Positions 18,243-26,915 of a stretch of 47,181 nucleotides of DNA are shown piece by piece (the first letter of the stretch is position 1; the number at the start of each line of letters is the position of its first letter). Source of the DNA: Gemmatimonadaceae bacterium (lineage in GTDB: Bacteria > Gemmatimonadota > Gemmatimonadetes > Gemmatimonadales > Gemmatimonadaceae); contig JACCWE010000028.1 of NCBI GenBank assembly GCA_013697785.1, forward strand, positions 1 to 47,181, given 5' to 3'. The translations under genes and the position numbers were made by a program. Below the pieces are notes generated by a model. It worked only from the letters and a program-made list of their open reading frames with translations. It had not been told where the DNA came from and made no database searches.

Positions 18243-20762
18243 CTAACGCCCACGGGCCAGCTGCAGGAGATCGTTCAACACCCCGCTCGCCGTCACATCC
18301 GGGCCCGCCCCGGGCCCCGAGATGACCATCGGGTTCGTCCTGTATCGTTCGCTCACGAACACGAACTGATTATCGGTCCCGCGGAGCGATGCCATCGGGC
18401 TCGATGAGTCCGCGACCACGAGCCCGACGCTCACCTTCCGCGCGCTCGACGTCGCCTGGTAGCGCAGCACGCCCCCGCGCGCTGCAGCCTTCGCCACACG
18501 CGCGCTCCACGCCTCGTCGAACTTCTCCAGGCTCTTCAGGAATTTCGCGAGCGGCATCTTCACCGCTTCCGGCGCGACCAGCGACTCCACCTTCACATCG
18601 CTCATCTCGCCGTCGAAGCCGAGCAGCCGCCCCAGGATGAGCGCCTTGCGCGCCACATCCATCCCCGAGAGATCGTCGCGCGGATCAGGCTCCGTGTAGC
18701 CACGAGCCATCGCGTCGCGGAGTGCCGCCGAGAATTTCTTCCCGCGTCCGAGCTCGTCGAAGAGAAAGCCCAGCGTCCCCGATGGACACGCGTCGATGCG
18801 GCGCATCCGATCACCCGACTCGACGAGCTTCGCATACGTATCCAGCACCGGGAGCGCCGCGCCCACCGTCGTCTCGGCGCGCAGCCGCGCGCCATGCTCC
18901 TCCGCGAGCGCGCGCAGGGCGCGCACGCTCGCGCGCGAACCGCTCAGCGGACGCTTGTTCGCCATCACTACGTCCATCCCCGCGCGGATCGCGTCCATCA
19001 ATAGCGGCGTCGTCTCCTCCGCGGTCAGATCGATGCACACGGGACGAGACAACGCATGCCGCCCGATCTGGGCCAGCGATGCCGCAGTCGCCGAGTGGTG
19101 CGCGCCTGGAAGCGTCGCGATACTCCGACCGGCGCGCTTCTCCGCACTCGCCTTCGCCAGGCGCGCCGGCGACAGCCCCGCCGCATCGAACAGGTACCCG
19201 CTCCGATCGATGATCCCCACCACCCTCGGCGCGCCGCTCCTCTTTGCGTTCCGCGCGATGTGCGCCGCCACTCGCTGACCGATCGCGCCGTAGCCGAGGA
19301 GCACCGCGTCGACGTGGGCGCCGCCCGTCGCTCCACCCCCGCCAATGCGATCGAGCTGGAACGCCGAATGAATGCGCCGGAGCGCGGTAACGCCATTCAC
19401 GGCGTCGACGACGACGGAGAGATTGAGCTCCGACGACCCCTGCGCCAGCGCGACGACGTTGATCCCGGCAGTCGACAGCGCCTCGAATGCGCGCGTCGCC
19501 GTCCCCGGCATGTCGCCGACGCCGAGTCCGACTATGGCAATGGTTGCCACATCGTCACGCGAAGTCACGGAGTCGATCTCGCGGTTCGCGATCTCGTGGC
19601 GAAACTCGTTCGACAGCCCCTGTCTCGCGCGCGCGGCTGCCGCGGCCGGCACACTGAAGCAGATCGAATGCTCCGACGAGGCCTGCGAGATCAACGACAC
19701 CGAGATTCCCTCGCGCTGCAGAGTTCCGAAGGTGCGCGCCGCGATGCCCGGCACGCCGAGCATCCCGTTCCCCGCCACGGTGATCATCGCCAGCTCCGCG
19801 GAGATCGAGAGCGCCTTCACCGGAAAGCGCTGCACCATCCGCCGCGACGAGACTTCGGTACCGGTCGAATCCGGATCCGCGAAGGGCCGCACGAAGAGCG
19901 GCATCGCGCGCCGCGTCAGTGGGATGAGCGCGCGCGGATGCAGCACCTTCGCGCCGTAGTACGCGAGCTCCGCCGCCTCGCGCGGATGCAGCTGCGCGAT
20001 CACGCTCGTGTGCGGCACCAGACGCGGATCCGAAGTGAGGAGCCCGGGCACATCCTTCCACAGCGACACCGCGCGCGCATTGAGCGCGCGCGCGAGCAGC
20101 GTCGCGGAGAGATCGGACCCGCCGCGGCCGAGCGTCGTCACCGCGCCGTCGGGCGACACACCCAAGAAACCGGGAACGATCGCGATCTCACCGCGCGCGA
20201 GCAGCGGCATGATCACCGCGCGGGCCGCGCGATCGGTGGCGGCGAGAATCGGCGTCGCAGAACCGAACGCGTCGTCGGTGTGGATGACGCGTGTCGCGTC
20301 GACGTAGCGCCCCTTCACGCGCAGCGCGCGCAGTGCAGCGGCGACGAGCGTCGCGCTCAGCCGCTCCCCGCGCGCCACGATGAGATCGGTGGTGCGCGGC
20401 GTGAGCTCGCGCACCGCGTCGAGTCCGCGCACGAGCGTGTCGAGCTCCTGAAACGACTCGTCGATCCCGCGCACGACCTCCGCGCGCTGCGCCGCGCCGC
20501 GCAGCACCGCGCGGGCGACATCGACGTGGCGCGCCCTGAGCCGCGCCGATTCCCTGAGCGCACCCGCGACATCGCCGACGACCGCGCGCTTCGCGATGCC
20601 GAGCAGCGCGTCGGTGACGCCGGCCATCGCCGAGAGCACCACGACCGTCGGCTCGGCGCGATGGCGCACAATCAACGCGACCGCGTGTCGCACCGCGGTC
20701 GCGTCGGCCAGTGAGGCCCCACCGAACTTGTGGATCTGAGGTCGTCGCGCTCGTTGTGCCAT
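18243..20762 (-). CDS. thrA: Bifunctional aspartokinase/homoserine dehydrogenase
   Basis: This 839-residue fusion catalyses the first and third steps from aspartate to threonine and methionine. The aspartokinase half begins IHKFGGASLAD (Lys12) and contains TLGRGGSDLSATL and VSLWKDVPGLLTSDPR. Two ACT-like regulatory segments follow (around 310-470; KALSISAELAMITVAGNGML and VATIAIVGLGVGDMPG). The homoserine dehydrogenase half starts with a Rossmann motif LLGYGAIGQRV and has VMANKRPLSG and GYTEPDPRDDLSGMD. The length is normal for ThrA. Feedback control by threonine is expected from the ACT domains. The gene lies downstream of the sigma factor gene but a hairpin separates them. Confidence 0.95.
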   Translation of the reverse strand: MAQRARRPQIHKFGGASLADATAVRHAVALIVRHRAEPTVVVLSAMAGVTDALLGIAKRAVVGDVAGALRESARLRARHVDVARAVLRGAAQRAEVVRGIDESFQELDTLVRGLDAVRELTPRTTDLIVARGERLSATLVAAALRALRVKGRYVDATRVIHTDDAFGSATPILAATDRAARAVIMPLLARGEIAIVPGFLGVSPDGAVTTLGRGGSDLSATLLARALNARAVSLWKDVPGLLTSDPRLVPHTSVIAQLHPREAAELAYYGAKVLHPRALIPLTRRAMPLFVRPFADPDSTGTEVSSRRMVQRFPVKALSISAELAMITVAGNGMLGVPGIAARTFGTLQREGISVSLISQASSEHSICFSVPAAAAARARQGLSNEFRHEIANREIDSVTSRDDVATIAIVGLGVGDMPGTATRAFEALSTAGINVVALAQGSSELNLSVVVDAVNGVTALRRIHSAFQLDRIGGGGATGGAHVDAVLLGYGAIGQRVAAHIARNAKRSGAPRVVGIIDRSGYLFDAAGLSPARLAKASAEKRAGRSIATLPGAHHSATAASLAQIGRHALSRPVCIDLTAEETTPLLMDAIRAGMDVVMANKRPLSGSRASVRALRALAEEHGARLRAETTVGAALPVLDTYAKLVESGDRMRRIDACPSGTLGFLFDELGRGKKFSAALRDAMARGYTEPDPRDDLSGMDVARKALILGRLLGFDGEMSDVKVESLVAPEAVKMPLAKFLKSLEKFDEAWSARVAKAAARGGVLRYQATSSARKVSVGLVVADSSSPMASLRGTDNQFVFVSERYRTNPMVISGPGAGPDVTASGVLNDLLQLARGR

Positions 20763-20808
20763 TCGGGAATGTCGCCGTGCCGGGCGCGCGCAGCAAGAAG
20801 ATGCAACA

Positions 20809-20841
20809 CGCCCCCGGCTGCCAGAAAGGCTTCCGGGGGCG
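20809..20841 (-). terminator. Terminator of the sigma factor gene
   Basis: A perfect 9-bp stem, CGCCCCCGG / CCGGGGGCG, with a 15-nt loop lies 34 nt after the sigma gene stop on the minus strand. It is followed by a T-rich stretch (TGTTGCATCTTCTT). It separates sigma factor transcription from thrA, which starts 46 nt further on. Confidence 0.65.
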
Positions 20842-20875
20842 TTTACCGACTCGCTTCGCCGATGGAGCTACGTGC

Positions 20876-21811
20876 TTACGCGGCCCACTCGTCGTGCAGC
20901 GTCGCCGCCGCATCGTGCGCGCGGAGCGACTTGAGCGCACGGTCGCGAAGCTGACGCACACGCTCGCGCGTGACGCCGAAGAGCTTCGAGATCTGGTCCA
21001 GCGTCATCGGCTCATCTTCGAGGCCGTAGTACATGACGAGGATACGACGATCGCGCGGTGGAAGCTGCTCGAGCGCACGGTACAGCGCAGCACGACGAGA
21101 CTCGTCTTCCGCGCTCGAGAGTGCATCGTAGCCCTCTCCCGACGCTTCCGAGGCGACCACGCTCGCGAGCGTCTGACCATCACGTTCGCCACGCGCGCCC
21201 CCGAGCGGCTCATCCAGCGAACGCTCCGGCGTGACGACGCCGAGCAGGCTCTGGACGACATCCGGCGCGAGCTGCGCGACCTTGCCGATTTCATCCGGCG
21301 TCGGCTCGCGACGGAGTGCATCGCGAAGCGCGGCCTGCGCACGCGTCACGCGAGTCAGGTCACCGGTACGATTGAGCGGTAAACGAATCGCACGACCATG
21401 GGTCGCAATCGCTGCGAACACCGCCTGGCGAATCCACCACACCGCGTAGCTGATGAAGTTGACGCCGACGTTCGGATCGTACTTGTCCGCCGCGCGAACG
21501 AGACCGGCGTTTGCTTCGCTGATCAGATCCTCGAGATCGAGCCCACGGTTCTGGTACTTTTTCGCAACCGAGAATGCGAAGCGCAGATTCGCCTCGATGA
21601 GCTTCTCGCGCGCAGCCTCGCGCTCGGCGCGGCTCCGCTTCTCGTCGCGCATGAGGCGCGCGAGCTGCTTCTGGTCCTCAGCGGCGAGTACCGGCATGCG
21701 GCCGGTTTCCGCGATGTAGAGATCAATGAGATCAGCGTCACGAAGCGCCCCGGAGATAGCAGCCGGGGTGGCCGTACGACGACGGGAACGTGTGCGGGGT
21801 GCTGTTGCCAT
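20876..21811 (-). CDS. Sigma-70 family RNA polymerase sigma factor (RpoD/RpoS-like, group 2)
   Basis: This protein of 311 residues directs RNA polymerase to promoters. Region 1.2 is present (DLIDLYIAETGRMPVLAAED). Region 2 contains NLRFAFSVAKKYQNRGLDLE and NFISYAVWWIRQAV. Region 3 follows, and region 4 ends with TLDQISKLFGVTRERVRQLR. The large region 1.1 and the non-conserved insert of a housekeeping sigma are absent, so it is probably a group 2 or alternative sigma. ATG 21811 is preferred; a TTG six bases upstream is closer to the GGGAGAG site and cannot be excluded. A Thr/Arg-rich basic N-terminus precedes region 1.2. Confidence 0.92.
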   Translation of the reverse strand: MATAPRTRSRRRTATPAAISGALRDADLIDLYIAETGRMPVLAAEDQKQLARLMRDEKRSRAEREAAREKLIEANLRFAFSVAKKYQNRGLDLEDLISEANAGLVRAADKYDPNVGVNFISYAVWWIRQAVFAAIATHGRAIRLPLNRTGDLTRVTRAQAALRDALRREPTPDEIGKVAQLAPDVVQSLLGVVTPERSLDEPLGGARGERDGQTLASVVASEASGEGYDALSSAEDESRRAALYRALEQLPPRDRRILVMYYGLEDEPMTLDQISKLFGVTRERVRQLRDRALKSLRAHDAAATLHDEWAA

Positions 21812-22080
21812 GGTCAATGAACTCTCCCTGTCCTGGCGGGCTCATGCGTCGCCACCAGGCGCCAAGTGCTTAAAGAATTAGGAAGGATCGCTGTTATCCT
21901 AACACCGGTTGAAGCCCTAAAGTTTCGTCGATTCCAGCCCAATATACGTTTCCGACCGCAGTTCTGTTCGTCCTTTCTCGTACAACGACTTAGTAGCCTC
22001 CCAAGGGGGGGTAGGTCAAGTCCATTTTGGCCTCTTTTTTTGCCGTTTTTCCGCTATCGCGGCGGTTTCCGCGAGGAGGC
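21812..22080. other. Divergent intergenic region, sigma factor / cupredoxin
   Basis: This 269-nt stretch is clearly richer in A and T than the rest of the window and contains T-tracts and a G7 run near 22005. It must hold promoters for both the sigma factor and the cupredoxin gene. I see no -35/-10 pair good enough to call and no open frame with coding character. Confidence 0.5.
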
Positions 22081-22494
22081 ATGATGCGCCGTACTCTGCT
22101 CGCATTTCTCGCGCTAGTAACTATCGTCGCCGTCGGATGCTTCAATGAATCGACATTAGATCCGTATAACAGCGGCGGAACGCAGATTGGAGGCAACGGT
22201 GGCGGTGGAACGGGCACCCCGGACAGCTCCGGCGCTCTCGACACGGCGTCCGTCATCATTTTCGACAATGGCTACAGCCCCGCGTCCGTCTCCGTCGCCC
22301 CCGGCGGCACCGTGACCTGGGTCTGGACGGGCAATAACGCGCACGGAGTGACTTTCGACGACGCCACGATCACGGCGTCCACGATCCAGTCCACCGGCGC
22401 ATACTCCGTGCGCTTCCCGCGAGCCGGCATCTTCTCGTTCTTCTGCACGGTGCACGGACGAACGGTCGAATCGGGAACGGTCACGGTTCAGTAG
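22081..22494 (+). CDS. Cupredoxin-fold lipoprotein (plastocyanin/azurin-like)
   Basis: This 137-residue protein has a lipobox LVTIVAVGC (Cys20), a Gly-rich linker and a plastocyanin-like domain (about 57-137). Likely copper ligands are His88 (NNAHGVTF), Cys122 and His125 (FFCTVHGRT). The usual fourth ligand, a Met a few residues after the second His, is missing; the positions hold Arg-Thr-Val. The site may therefore be an unusual blue copper centre or one with an altered potential. A GAGGAGG lies directly before the tandem ATG ATG; the second ATG (22084) has better spacing. It is followed by a strong terminator, so it is a single-gene unit. Confidence 0.85.
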   Translation: MMRRTLLAFLALVTIVAVGCFNESTLDPYNSGGTQIGGNGGGGTGTPDSSGALDTASVIIFDNGYSPASVSVAPGGTVTWVWTGNNAHGVTFDDATITASTIQSTGAYSVRFPRAGIFSFFCTVHGRTVESGTVTVQ

Positions 22495-22499
22495 CTCCC

Positions 22500-22529
22500 G
22501 CCCGGCGACGAACGAGTCGCCGGGCTTTT
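22500..22529 (+). terminator. Rho-independent terminator after the cupredoxin gene
   Basis: GCCCGGCGAC (22500-22509), a six-base GAACGA loop and GTCGCCGGGC (22516-22525) form a perfect 10-bp stem followed by TTTT. It lies 5 nt after the stop codon. Confidence 0.85.
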
Positions 22530-22559
22530 CACCGGGCCCGGGCGGCCATAGCATACGGG

Positions 22560-24254
22560 GTGACCGCTATCCCCCTCCAGCCCGACATCGCACCACTCGC
22601 CGCCGCGCTCGCCGGTCAGTACGAGATCGAGCGCGAGCTCGGCCGCGGCGGAATGGGGATCGTCTACCTCGCCCACGATGTGAAGCTCGAGCGCGAGGTC
22701 GCGATCAAGGTCCTCCCGCCCATGCTCGCCGGCAGCGCCGATGTGCGCGAGCGCTTCCTCCGCGAGGCACGCACGTCCGCTCGACTCACGCATCCGAACA
22801 TCGTCGCCATCCACGGCGCCGGCGAGATCGATTCGCGCGTCTACTTCGTGATGGGCTTCGTCGACGGTGAGTCACTCGCCGAACGACTGCGACGAGACGG
22901 CCCGCTCGACCCCGCGATCGTCATCCCGATTCTCCGCGACGTCGCGCTCGCACTCTCGTATGCGCACGAACGCGGCGTCGTCCACCGCGACATCAAACCC
23001 GAAAACATTCTCATCGACGCGCGCACCGGACGCGCGATGGTGACGGACTTCGGGATCGCGCGCGTCGCGGAGGCCGCACCGCTGACGATGACAGGACAGG
23101 TGCTCGGCTCCGTCCACTACATGAGCCCCGAGCAGGTGTCCGGCGACAGGCTCGACGGCCGCAGCGATCTCTACTCGCTGGGCGTCGTGGGTTTTCAGGC
23201 GCTGAGCGGCCGGCTGCCGTTCGATAACGAGAGCGCGTCGGCGGTGATCGTCGCGCACGTCACGAAGCCCGCGCCGGCGCTGCTCTCGGTCGCGCCGAAT
23301 CTGCCGTCGGCGATCGCTGCGGTGATCGATCGCTGCCTCGCGAAGTCTCCGGACGCGCGCTACGCGACCGGTGATGCGCTTGCGAGCGCGCTCGACCACG
23401 CGTGGGACGAAAAGGCATGGGAGCGACAGAAGTCGGTGGCAGCGCAACTGCTCTCGGACACGCAGGCGCAGGCCGTGTGGCAGCGCGCCGCGGATCTGCA
23501 GCAGGCGACCGAGTCACATCCCGCCGCGCCCATCGGCGTTCTACCCGTGCGCGCGGCGCCGAGCGTCACCAGCGGGATCGCGATGGAGCGCGTGCGCGAG
23601 AGCGCCGTCGAAGCGGGGATCGCCGAGGAGCACGTCGCGCGCGCCGCATCGGAGCTCGGCTTGTCGCCGCGGCTCGGCCGCCGGGAGATGCGACCCGAGC
23701 CGCCGTTCACGCCGCCGGCGAATCGGCCGATACTCACGCCGCTGTTCGCTGCGCCCTTTCGTTTGCAGGAAGAAGGCGAGGTCGCGGGCGAGATCCCACC
23801 GGCCGAGTACGAGATGATCGTCGAGCGCATTCGCGAGACTCTGGGCGACGAAGGATCCGTCAGCACGCTCGGCCGCACACTCACGTGGAGCTCGCGCGTG
23901 GTGAGTCGGAAGGGTCGCAACGTCAGCGTGACGATATCTCCGCGCCGCGGCAACACGCGCATCCGCATCGATGAACGAATGGGTCAGCTCGCCGGCGGTC
24001 TGTACGGCGGCATCGTCGGCGGCACATCCAGCCTCGCGGTGCTCGCATTCGTGTCGGTAGGGCAGGCGACGCACTGGTGGCTCCCCGGCTTGGCGGCGGG
24101 ACTGGCAGTGGAGCTGACGACGTTCAGCATCGCGCGCACGATCATCGGCATGATCAAGGGGAAGCGGCGGCGGCAGCTCGAGGGTCTGCGCCAAACGCTC
24201 GAAGCAGACGTCCGGGAATCGATCGCCGCCGGGCCACTGTTGGACAAACGCTGA
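22560..24254 (+). CDS. Serine/threonine protein kinase with C-terminal membrane segment
   Basis: This 564-residue Hanks-type kinase phosphorylates Ser/Thr. All key residues are present: glycine loop ELGRGGMGIVY (26-36), Lys50 in VAIKVL, HRDIKPEN with Asp144 and Asn149, DFG at 163-165, and SVHYMSPEQ. The domain is therefore intact, unlike the decayed kinase at 9.6-11.8 kb. After about residue 280 there is an extended region of unknown fold, then a Gly-rich hydrophobic pair (GGLYGGIVGGTSSLAVLAF and LPGLAAGLAVELTTF) that should form two membrane helices near residues 478-530. The start is GTG 22560, directly before TAIPLQPD, with a weak ribosome site. Confidence 0.92.
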   Translation: MTAIPLQPDIAPLAAALAGQYEIERELGRGGMGIVYLAHDVKLEREVAIKVLPPMLAGSADVRERFLREARTSARLTHPNIVAIHGAGEIDSRVYFVMGFVDGESLAERLRRDGPLDPAIVIPILRDVALALSYAHERGVVHRDIKPENILIDARTGRAMVTDFGIARVAEAAPLTMTGQVLGSVHYMSPEQVSGDRLDGRSDLYSLGVVGFQALSGRLPFDNESASAVIVAHVTKPAPALLSVAPNLPSAIAAVIDRCLAKSPDARYATGDALASALDHAWDEKAWERQKSVAAQLLSDTQAQAVWQRAADLQQATESHPAAPIGVLPVRAAPSVTSGIAMERVRESAVEAGIAEEHVARAASELGLSPRLGRREMRPEPPFTPPANRPILTPLFAAPFRLQEEGEVAGEIPPAEYEMIVERIRETLGDEGSVSTLGRTLTWSSRVVSRKGRNVSVTISPRRGNTRIRIDERMGQLAGGLYGGIVGGTSSLAVLAFVSVGQATHWWLPGLAAGLAVELTTFSIARTIIGMIKGKRRRQLEGLRQTLEADVRESIAAGPLLDKR

Positions 24255-24378
24255 ACGGGCATCGATTGATGCACGTCGATTGCGTCCAGGAGCACTCAGT
24301 AACGGATTTTTACCGTCCTAAGCGTCCCCACGAGGCGGGAAACCGGTTAGATTGCTGGACTGTATACAGGAGACGCGT

Positions 24379-24690
24379 GTGAAGGAGTTCGAGTTCGAAG
24401 ACGCCGGCCGCACTTTCAGCTGTTTTGTTGAAAAGCAGTCCGTTGCGCACCCGACTGATTGGTGGTGGTTCACCGTGTCCAACGACACCCGCAATCGGTA
24501 CGCTCCCTTCCGTGCGGAGCCGACCGACACCAACGCCAACGTGAAGAGCCGCATCCTCGCGTATCACGAGGAATTGCTGGCGGGGCGGGCTCGTCCGCGG
24601 ACCACGTCGTGGCAGCGGCAGCGCCCGGCGGGCGCAGCGGCTCCCGCAGCACCGGCCGCGGAAGCGACCGTCGCCGACGCGGAAGGCTGA
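24379..24690 (+). CDS. Small hypothetical protein, 103 aa, first of a two-gene unit
   Basis: The protein begins VKEFEFEDAGRTFSCFVEKQ and contains a tryptophan cluster (DWWWFTVSND). It ends with a Pro/Ala-rich tail. GTG 24379 is chosen because AGGAGA lies 6 nt upstream; an earlier ATG-type extension to 24352 has no ribosome site. No signal peptide is visible. It is followed after 2 nt by the next small gene, so the two form one transcript. I do not recognise the family. Confidence 0.7.
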   Translation: MKEFEFEDAGRTFSCFVEKQSVAHPTDWWWFTVSNDTRNRYAPFRAEPTDTNANVKSRILAYHEELLAGRARPRTTSWQRQRPAGAAAPAAPAAEATVADAEG

Positions 24691-24692
24691 GC

Positions 24693-25025
24693 ATGAGCGA
24701 GGAGCTACCCCCGGCACTCACCAAGGCTGAATGGGCAGCCCTCGAGCGTGCGGGCCGCAATCATTCGTCGGATGAGATCGAGTCGCTGATCACGCGGCTC
24801 CGGCATCTCAAGCGGTACCGCGCGTTGGCGATCGTGCTTCTGCACGACCACCCGTATGGCTTCACGCGCGACATGTTCGATGCGATCAAGCGGCAGGTCG
24901 CCGCGGCCGACGGCGCAGCCGGCGACCGGGAGCTCGCTGATCAGGCGCTCGAGCGCATGTCCGCCCTGCTTCCACCGGAGCCCGCCCCAGTGGAAGCCGT
25001 CGCCGCGATCTCGATTACGTCGTAA
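24693..25025 (+). CDS. Small hypothetical protein, 110 aa, second of a two-gene unit
   Basis: This mostly helical soluble protein contains TKAEWAALERAGRNHSSDE and RHLKRYRALAIVLLHDHPYG. The ATG follows the previous stop by 2 nt. The first 40 residues look like a short helical bundle. No known domain is evident to me. Its partner gene and the kinase upstream (124 nt away) are the only contextual clues, and they do not define a role. Confidence 0.7.
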   Translation: MSEELPPALTKAEWAALERAGRNHSSDEIESLITRLRHLKRYRALAIVLLHDHPYGFTRDMFDAIKRQVAAADGAAGDRELADQALERMSALLPPEPAPVEAVAAISITS

Positions 25026-25028
25026 CGA

Positions 25029-25922
25029 TTAGTTTCGCGCGCGCTCGCCGGCGCGCGTGGGCATTCCGAAAATTCGCATGCGAAGCGGATCGAGTAGCGC
25101 GTCCGGGAGGATGCGCGGCAGCGTCGCGAGCACGCGCGCTCCCTTCCCCACCAGGTAGCGCCGCCGCGGATTCGCCTCGCGCAGGGCCGAGAGCACGGTT
25201 TCGGCTACGACTTCGGGCGGAGAACCGTCGTGCTCGCGCTTCGCCGCCCGAGTGATGAATCCGCGGAAGAGATCTCCATACAGCCGTTCGGCATCGGGAG
25301 CCATCTTCTTCAGCATCCCGTCGGGATCGCCGAGTGTCTTGTCGACGGCGGGAGTGGTGATGGCGCCGGGGTCGATGATGACGACGTGAATCCCCCACGG
25401 CCGCAACTCCATGCGCAGTGACTCCGACATCATCGCGAACGCGCTCTTGCTCCCGTTGAGCGCGCCGCCGAATGGAATCGCGATGCGGTCGCCGATCGAG
25501 CAGATGTTGACGATGCGTCCGCGCGCCTCGCGCAGCAGCGGAAGGAAGGCCTGCGTCACGGCGATCTGGCCGACGACATTGATCTCGAAGACTCGCTGAA
25601 TGTCCTCGAGCGGCTGGAACTCGAGCGGCCCCGAGACGCCGATCCCCGCGTTGTTGACGAGCGCGTAGAGCACCTCACCGCGCACACGCAGCGCGTCGGT
25701 GGCGGTGTGCGCCGCGGCGCGGACGCTTTCGTGATCGGTGACATCAAGTTGCAGCGGGATGAGGCGATCGCCTGCCTCGTTGCGCAGCGCGTCGGCATCC
25801 GAAATCTTCCGCACCCCTGCGAAGACGGTGTATCCGCTGCGCGCGAGAAGGAGCGCAGAGGCGCGTCCGATCCCGCTCGATGTTCCTGTGACGACGACCG
25901 CGCGAGAGCTGGTATTTGTCAT
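25029..25922 (-). CDS. Short-chain dehydrogenase/reductase family protein lacking the catalytic Tyr
   Basis: This 297-residue Rossmann protein has the cofactor motif VTGTSSGIGR (11-20), LVNNAGIG (88-95) and Ser142 in NICSIGD. The catalytic YxxxK motif is altered: the sequence is GALNGSK, with Leu155 where Tyr is expected and Lys159 kept. A C-terminal extension (RRRYLVGKGARVLATLPRIL) resembles SDRs that act on lipids or retinoid-like substrates. Without the Tyr it may bind NAD(P)H without ordinary oxidoreductase activity, or use another residue. ATG 25922 precedes the nucleotide fold by 10 residues, as usual. Confidence 0.88.
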   Translation of the reverse strand: MTNTSSRAVVVTGTSSGIGRASALLLARSGYTVFAGVRKISDADALRNEAGDRLIPLQLDVTDHESVRAAAHTATDALRVRGEVLYALVNNAGIGVSGPLEFQPLEDIQRVFEINVVGQIAVTQAFLPLLREARGRIVNICSIGDRIAIPFGGALNGSKSAFAMMSESLRMELRPWGIHVVIIDPGAITTPAVDKTLGDPDGMLKKMAPDAERLYGDLFRGFITRAAKREHDGSPPEVVAETVLSALREANPRRRYLVGKGARVLATLPRILPDALLDPLRMRIFGMPTRAGERARN

Positions 25923-26066
25923 GGTCTATCGTAGTGAGCAGTGCAATGAGGTTGGAAGCGGGCTCGCCCATCCACAACCGTCGGACGACGACGATCCCTG
26001 CAGCGTTCGTGCCGCTCACCTTCGCTTTTTTGGCGCGCTTCGACTTCGCGCGATGCTCGTGCGCGC

Positions 26067-26894
26067 TCAGTGCTTGAGCGAGTTGAACACGCTTTCGGCA
26101 AAGCGATCCGGCAGCGCCCCGCCGTGCGCATACGTCGCATCCCACTGCGCAGTCGGCCTCGCCGCGATCACGTCGGTGAGCGACTTGTTCTGCGCGATGA
26201 GCGCGGCGATCGTCGCCCGCACGCTGATCAGCATGTCGCGGTAGGCGCCGACATCCGCCGCCGTCTGTACGGCGCCCCGACCGGGCACGATCTGCACACC
26301 TTCGAAGCTGGCGAACGGAGAGACTTCCTTGATCAGGCTGTCGATCGACGCTCCGCCCTTTACATCGATGCGCGGATAACCCTTGGCGATGAAGGCGTTG
26401 CCGAGGTAGAGCACGTGCTTGCTCTCGAGGTGCACGATGATGTCGGCGCGCGTGTGGCCCGGCGGCTGATGGACTGCGTGGATCGATCCACCATCGAGAT
26501 AGATCTGCAGCACCTCGGAGAACCCAAGCGCCGAGATGAGCTTGGGCGCGGTCATGCGCATCCGCTCGTGCGCGACGACGGTCGCGTGTCTGTCGCTCCA
26601 GCCGGCATCGCCTTCATCGCCCATCGAGTCGCCCGGCGCGAAGAGCACGTATCGGATCGGCACGGCGGAGACGGTGCGGATCGCCGCGACGACGCCCGGC
26701 GTCGACGCCCTCGACTGCGCTCCCGCCACCACGACCCCGCTCGGCGACATCTCCGCCACCATGTTTCCGGAGGGCGCCACGATGAGGTAGACATCGGGAG
26801 CGAGCTTGGTGATCGGCAGCGTACCCTGCGCGGGAGCGCAGACGGCGAGGATCGAAATGAGCGGCAGGGCTGGTAAAATGGAGATTCTCCTCAC
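26067..26894 (-). CDS. Exported MBL-fold protein with a lost HxHxDH motif
   Basis: The 275-residue sequence has a signal peptide (SILPALPLISILAVCAPAQ) and follows the metallo-beta-lactamase fold. The strands around VYLIVAPSGNMVAEMSPSGV, ATVVAHERMR, GSIHAVHQPPGHTRADI and VLYLGNAFIAKGYPRID align with secreted MBL hydrolases. The metal motif HxHxDH is replaced by APGDSMGDEGD (86-96). The later bridging Asp is Asn166, while His147 in PPGHT is kept. A dinuclear zinc site is therefore unlikely. The start is GTG 26894; an ATG two codons upstream is followed at once by a stop. SixA is divergent and starts 21 nt away. Confidence 0.75.
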   Translation of the reverse strand: MRRISILPALPLISILAVCAPAQGTLPITKLAPDVYLIVAPSGNMVAEMSPSGVVVAGAQSRASTPGVVAAIRTVSAVPIRYVLFAPGDSMGDEGDAGWSDRHATVVAHERMRMTAPKLISALGFSEVLQIYLDGGSIHAVHQPPGHTRADIIVHLESKHVLYLGNAFIAKGYPRIDVKGGASIDSLIKEVSPFASFEGVQIVPGRGAVQTAADVGAYRDMLISVRATIAALIAQNKSLTDVIAARPTAQWDATYAHGGALPDRFAESVFNSLKH

Positions 26895-26915
26895 TCACAT
26901 CCCGGATTGGCGACA

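Noticed and set aside
19056-20714. 552-codon plus-strand ORF
   Set aside because: It is antisense to thrA, with very high Arg and His content and no motif.
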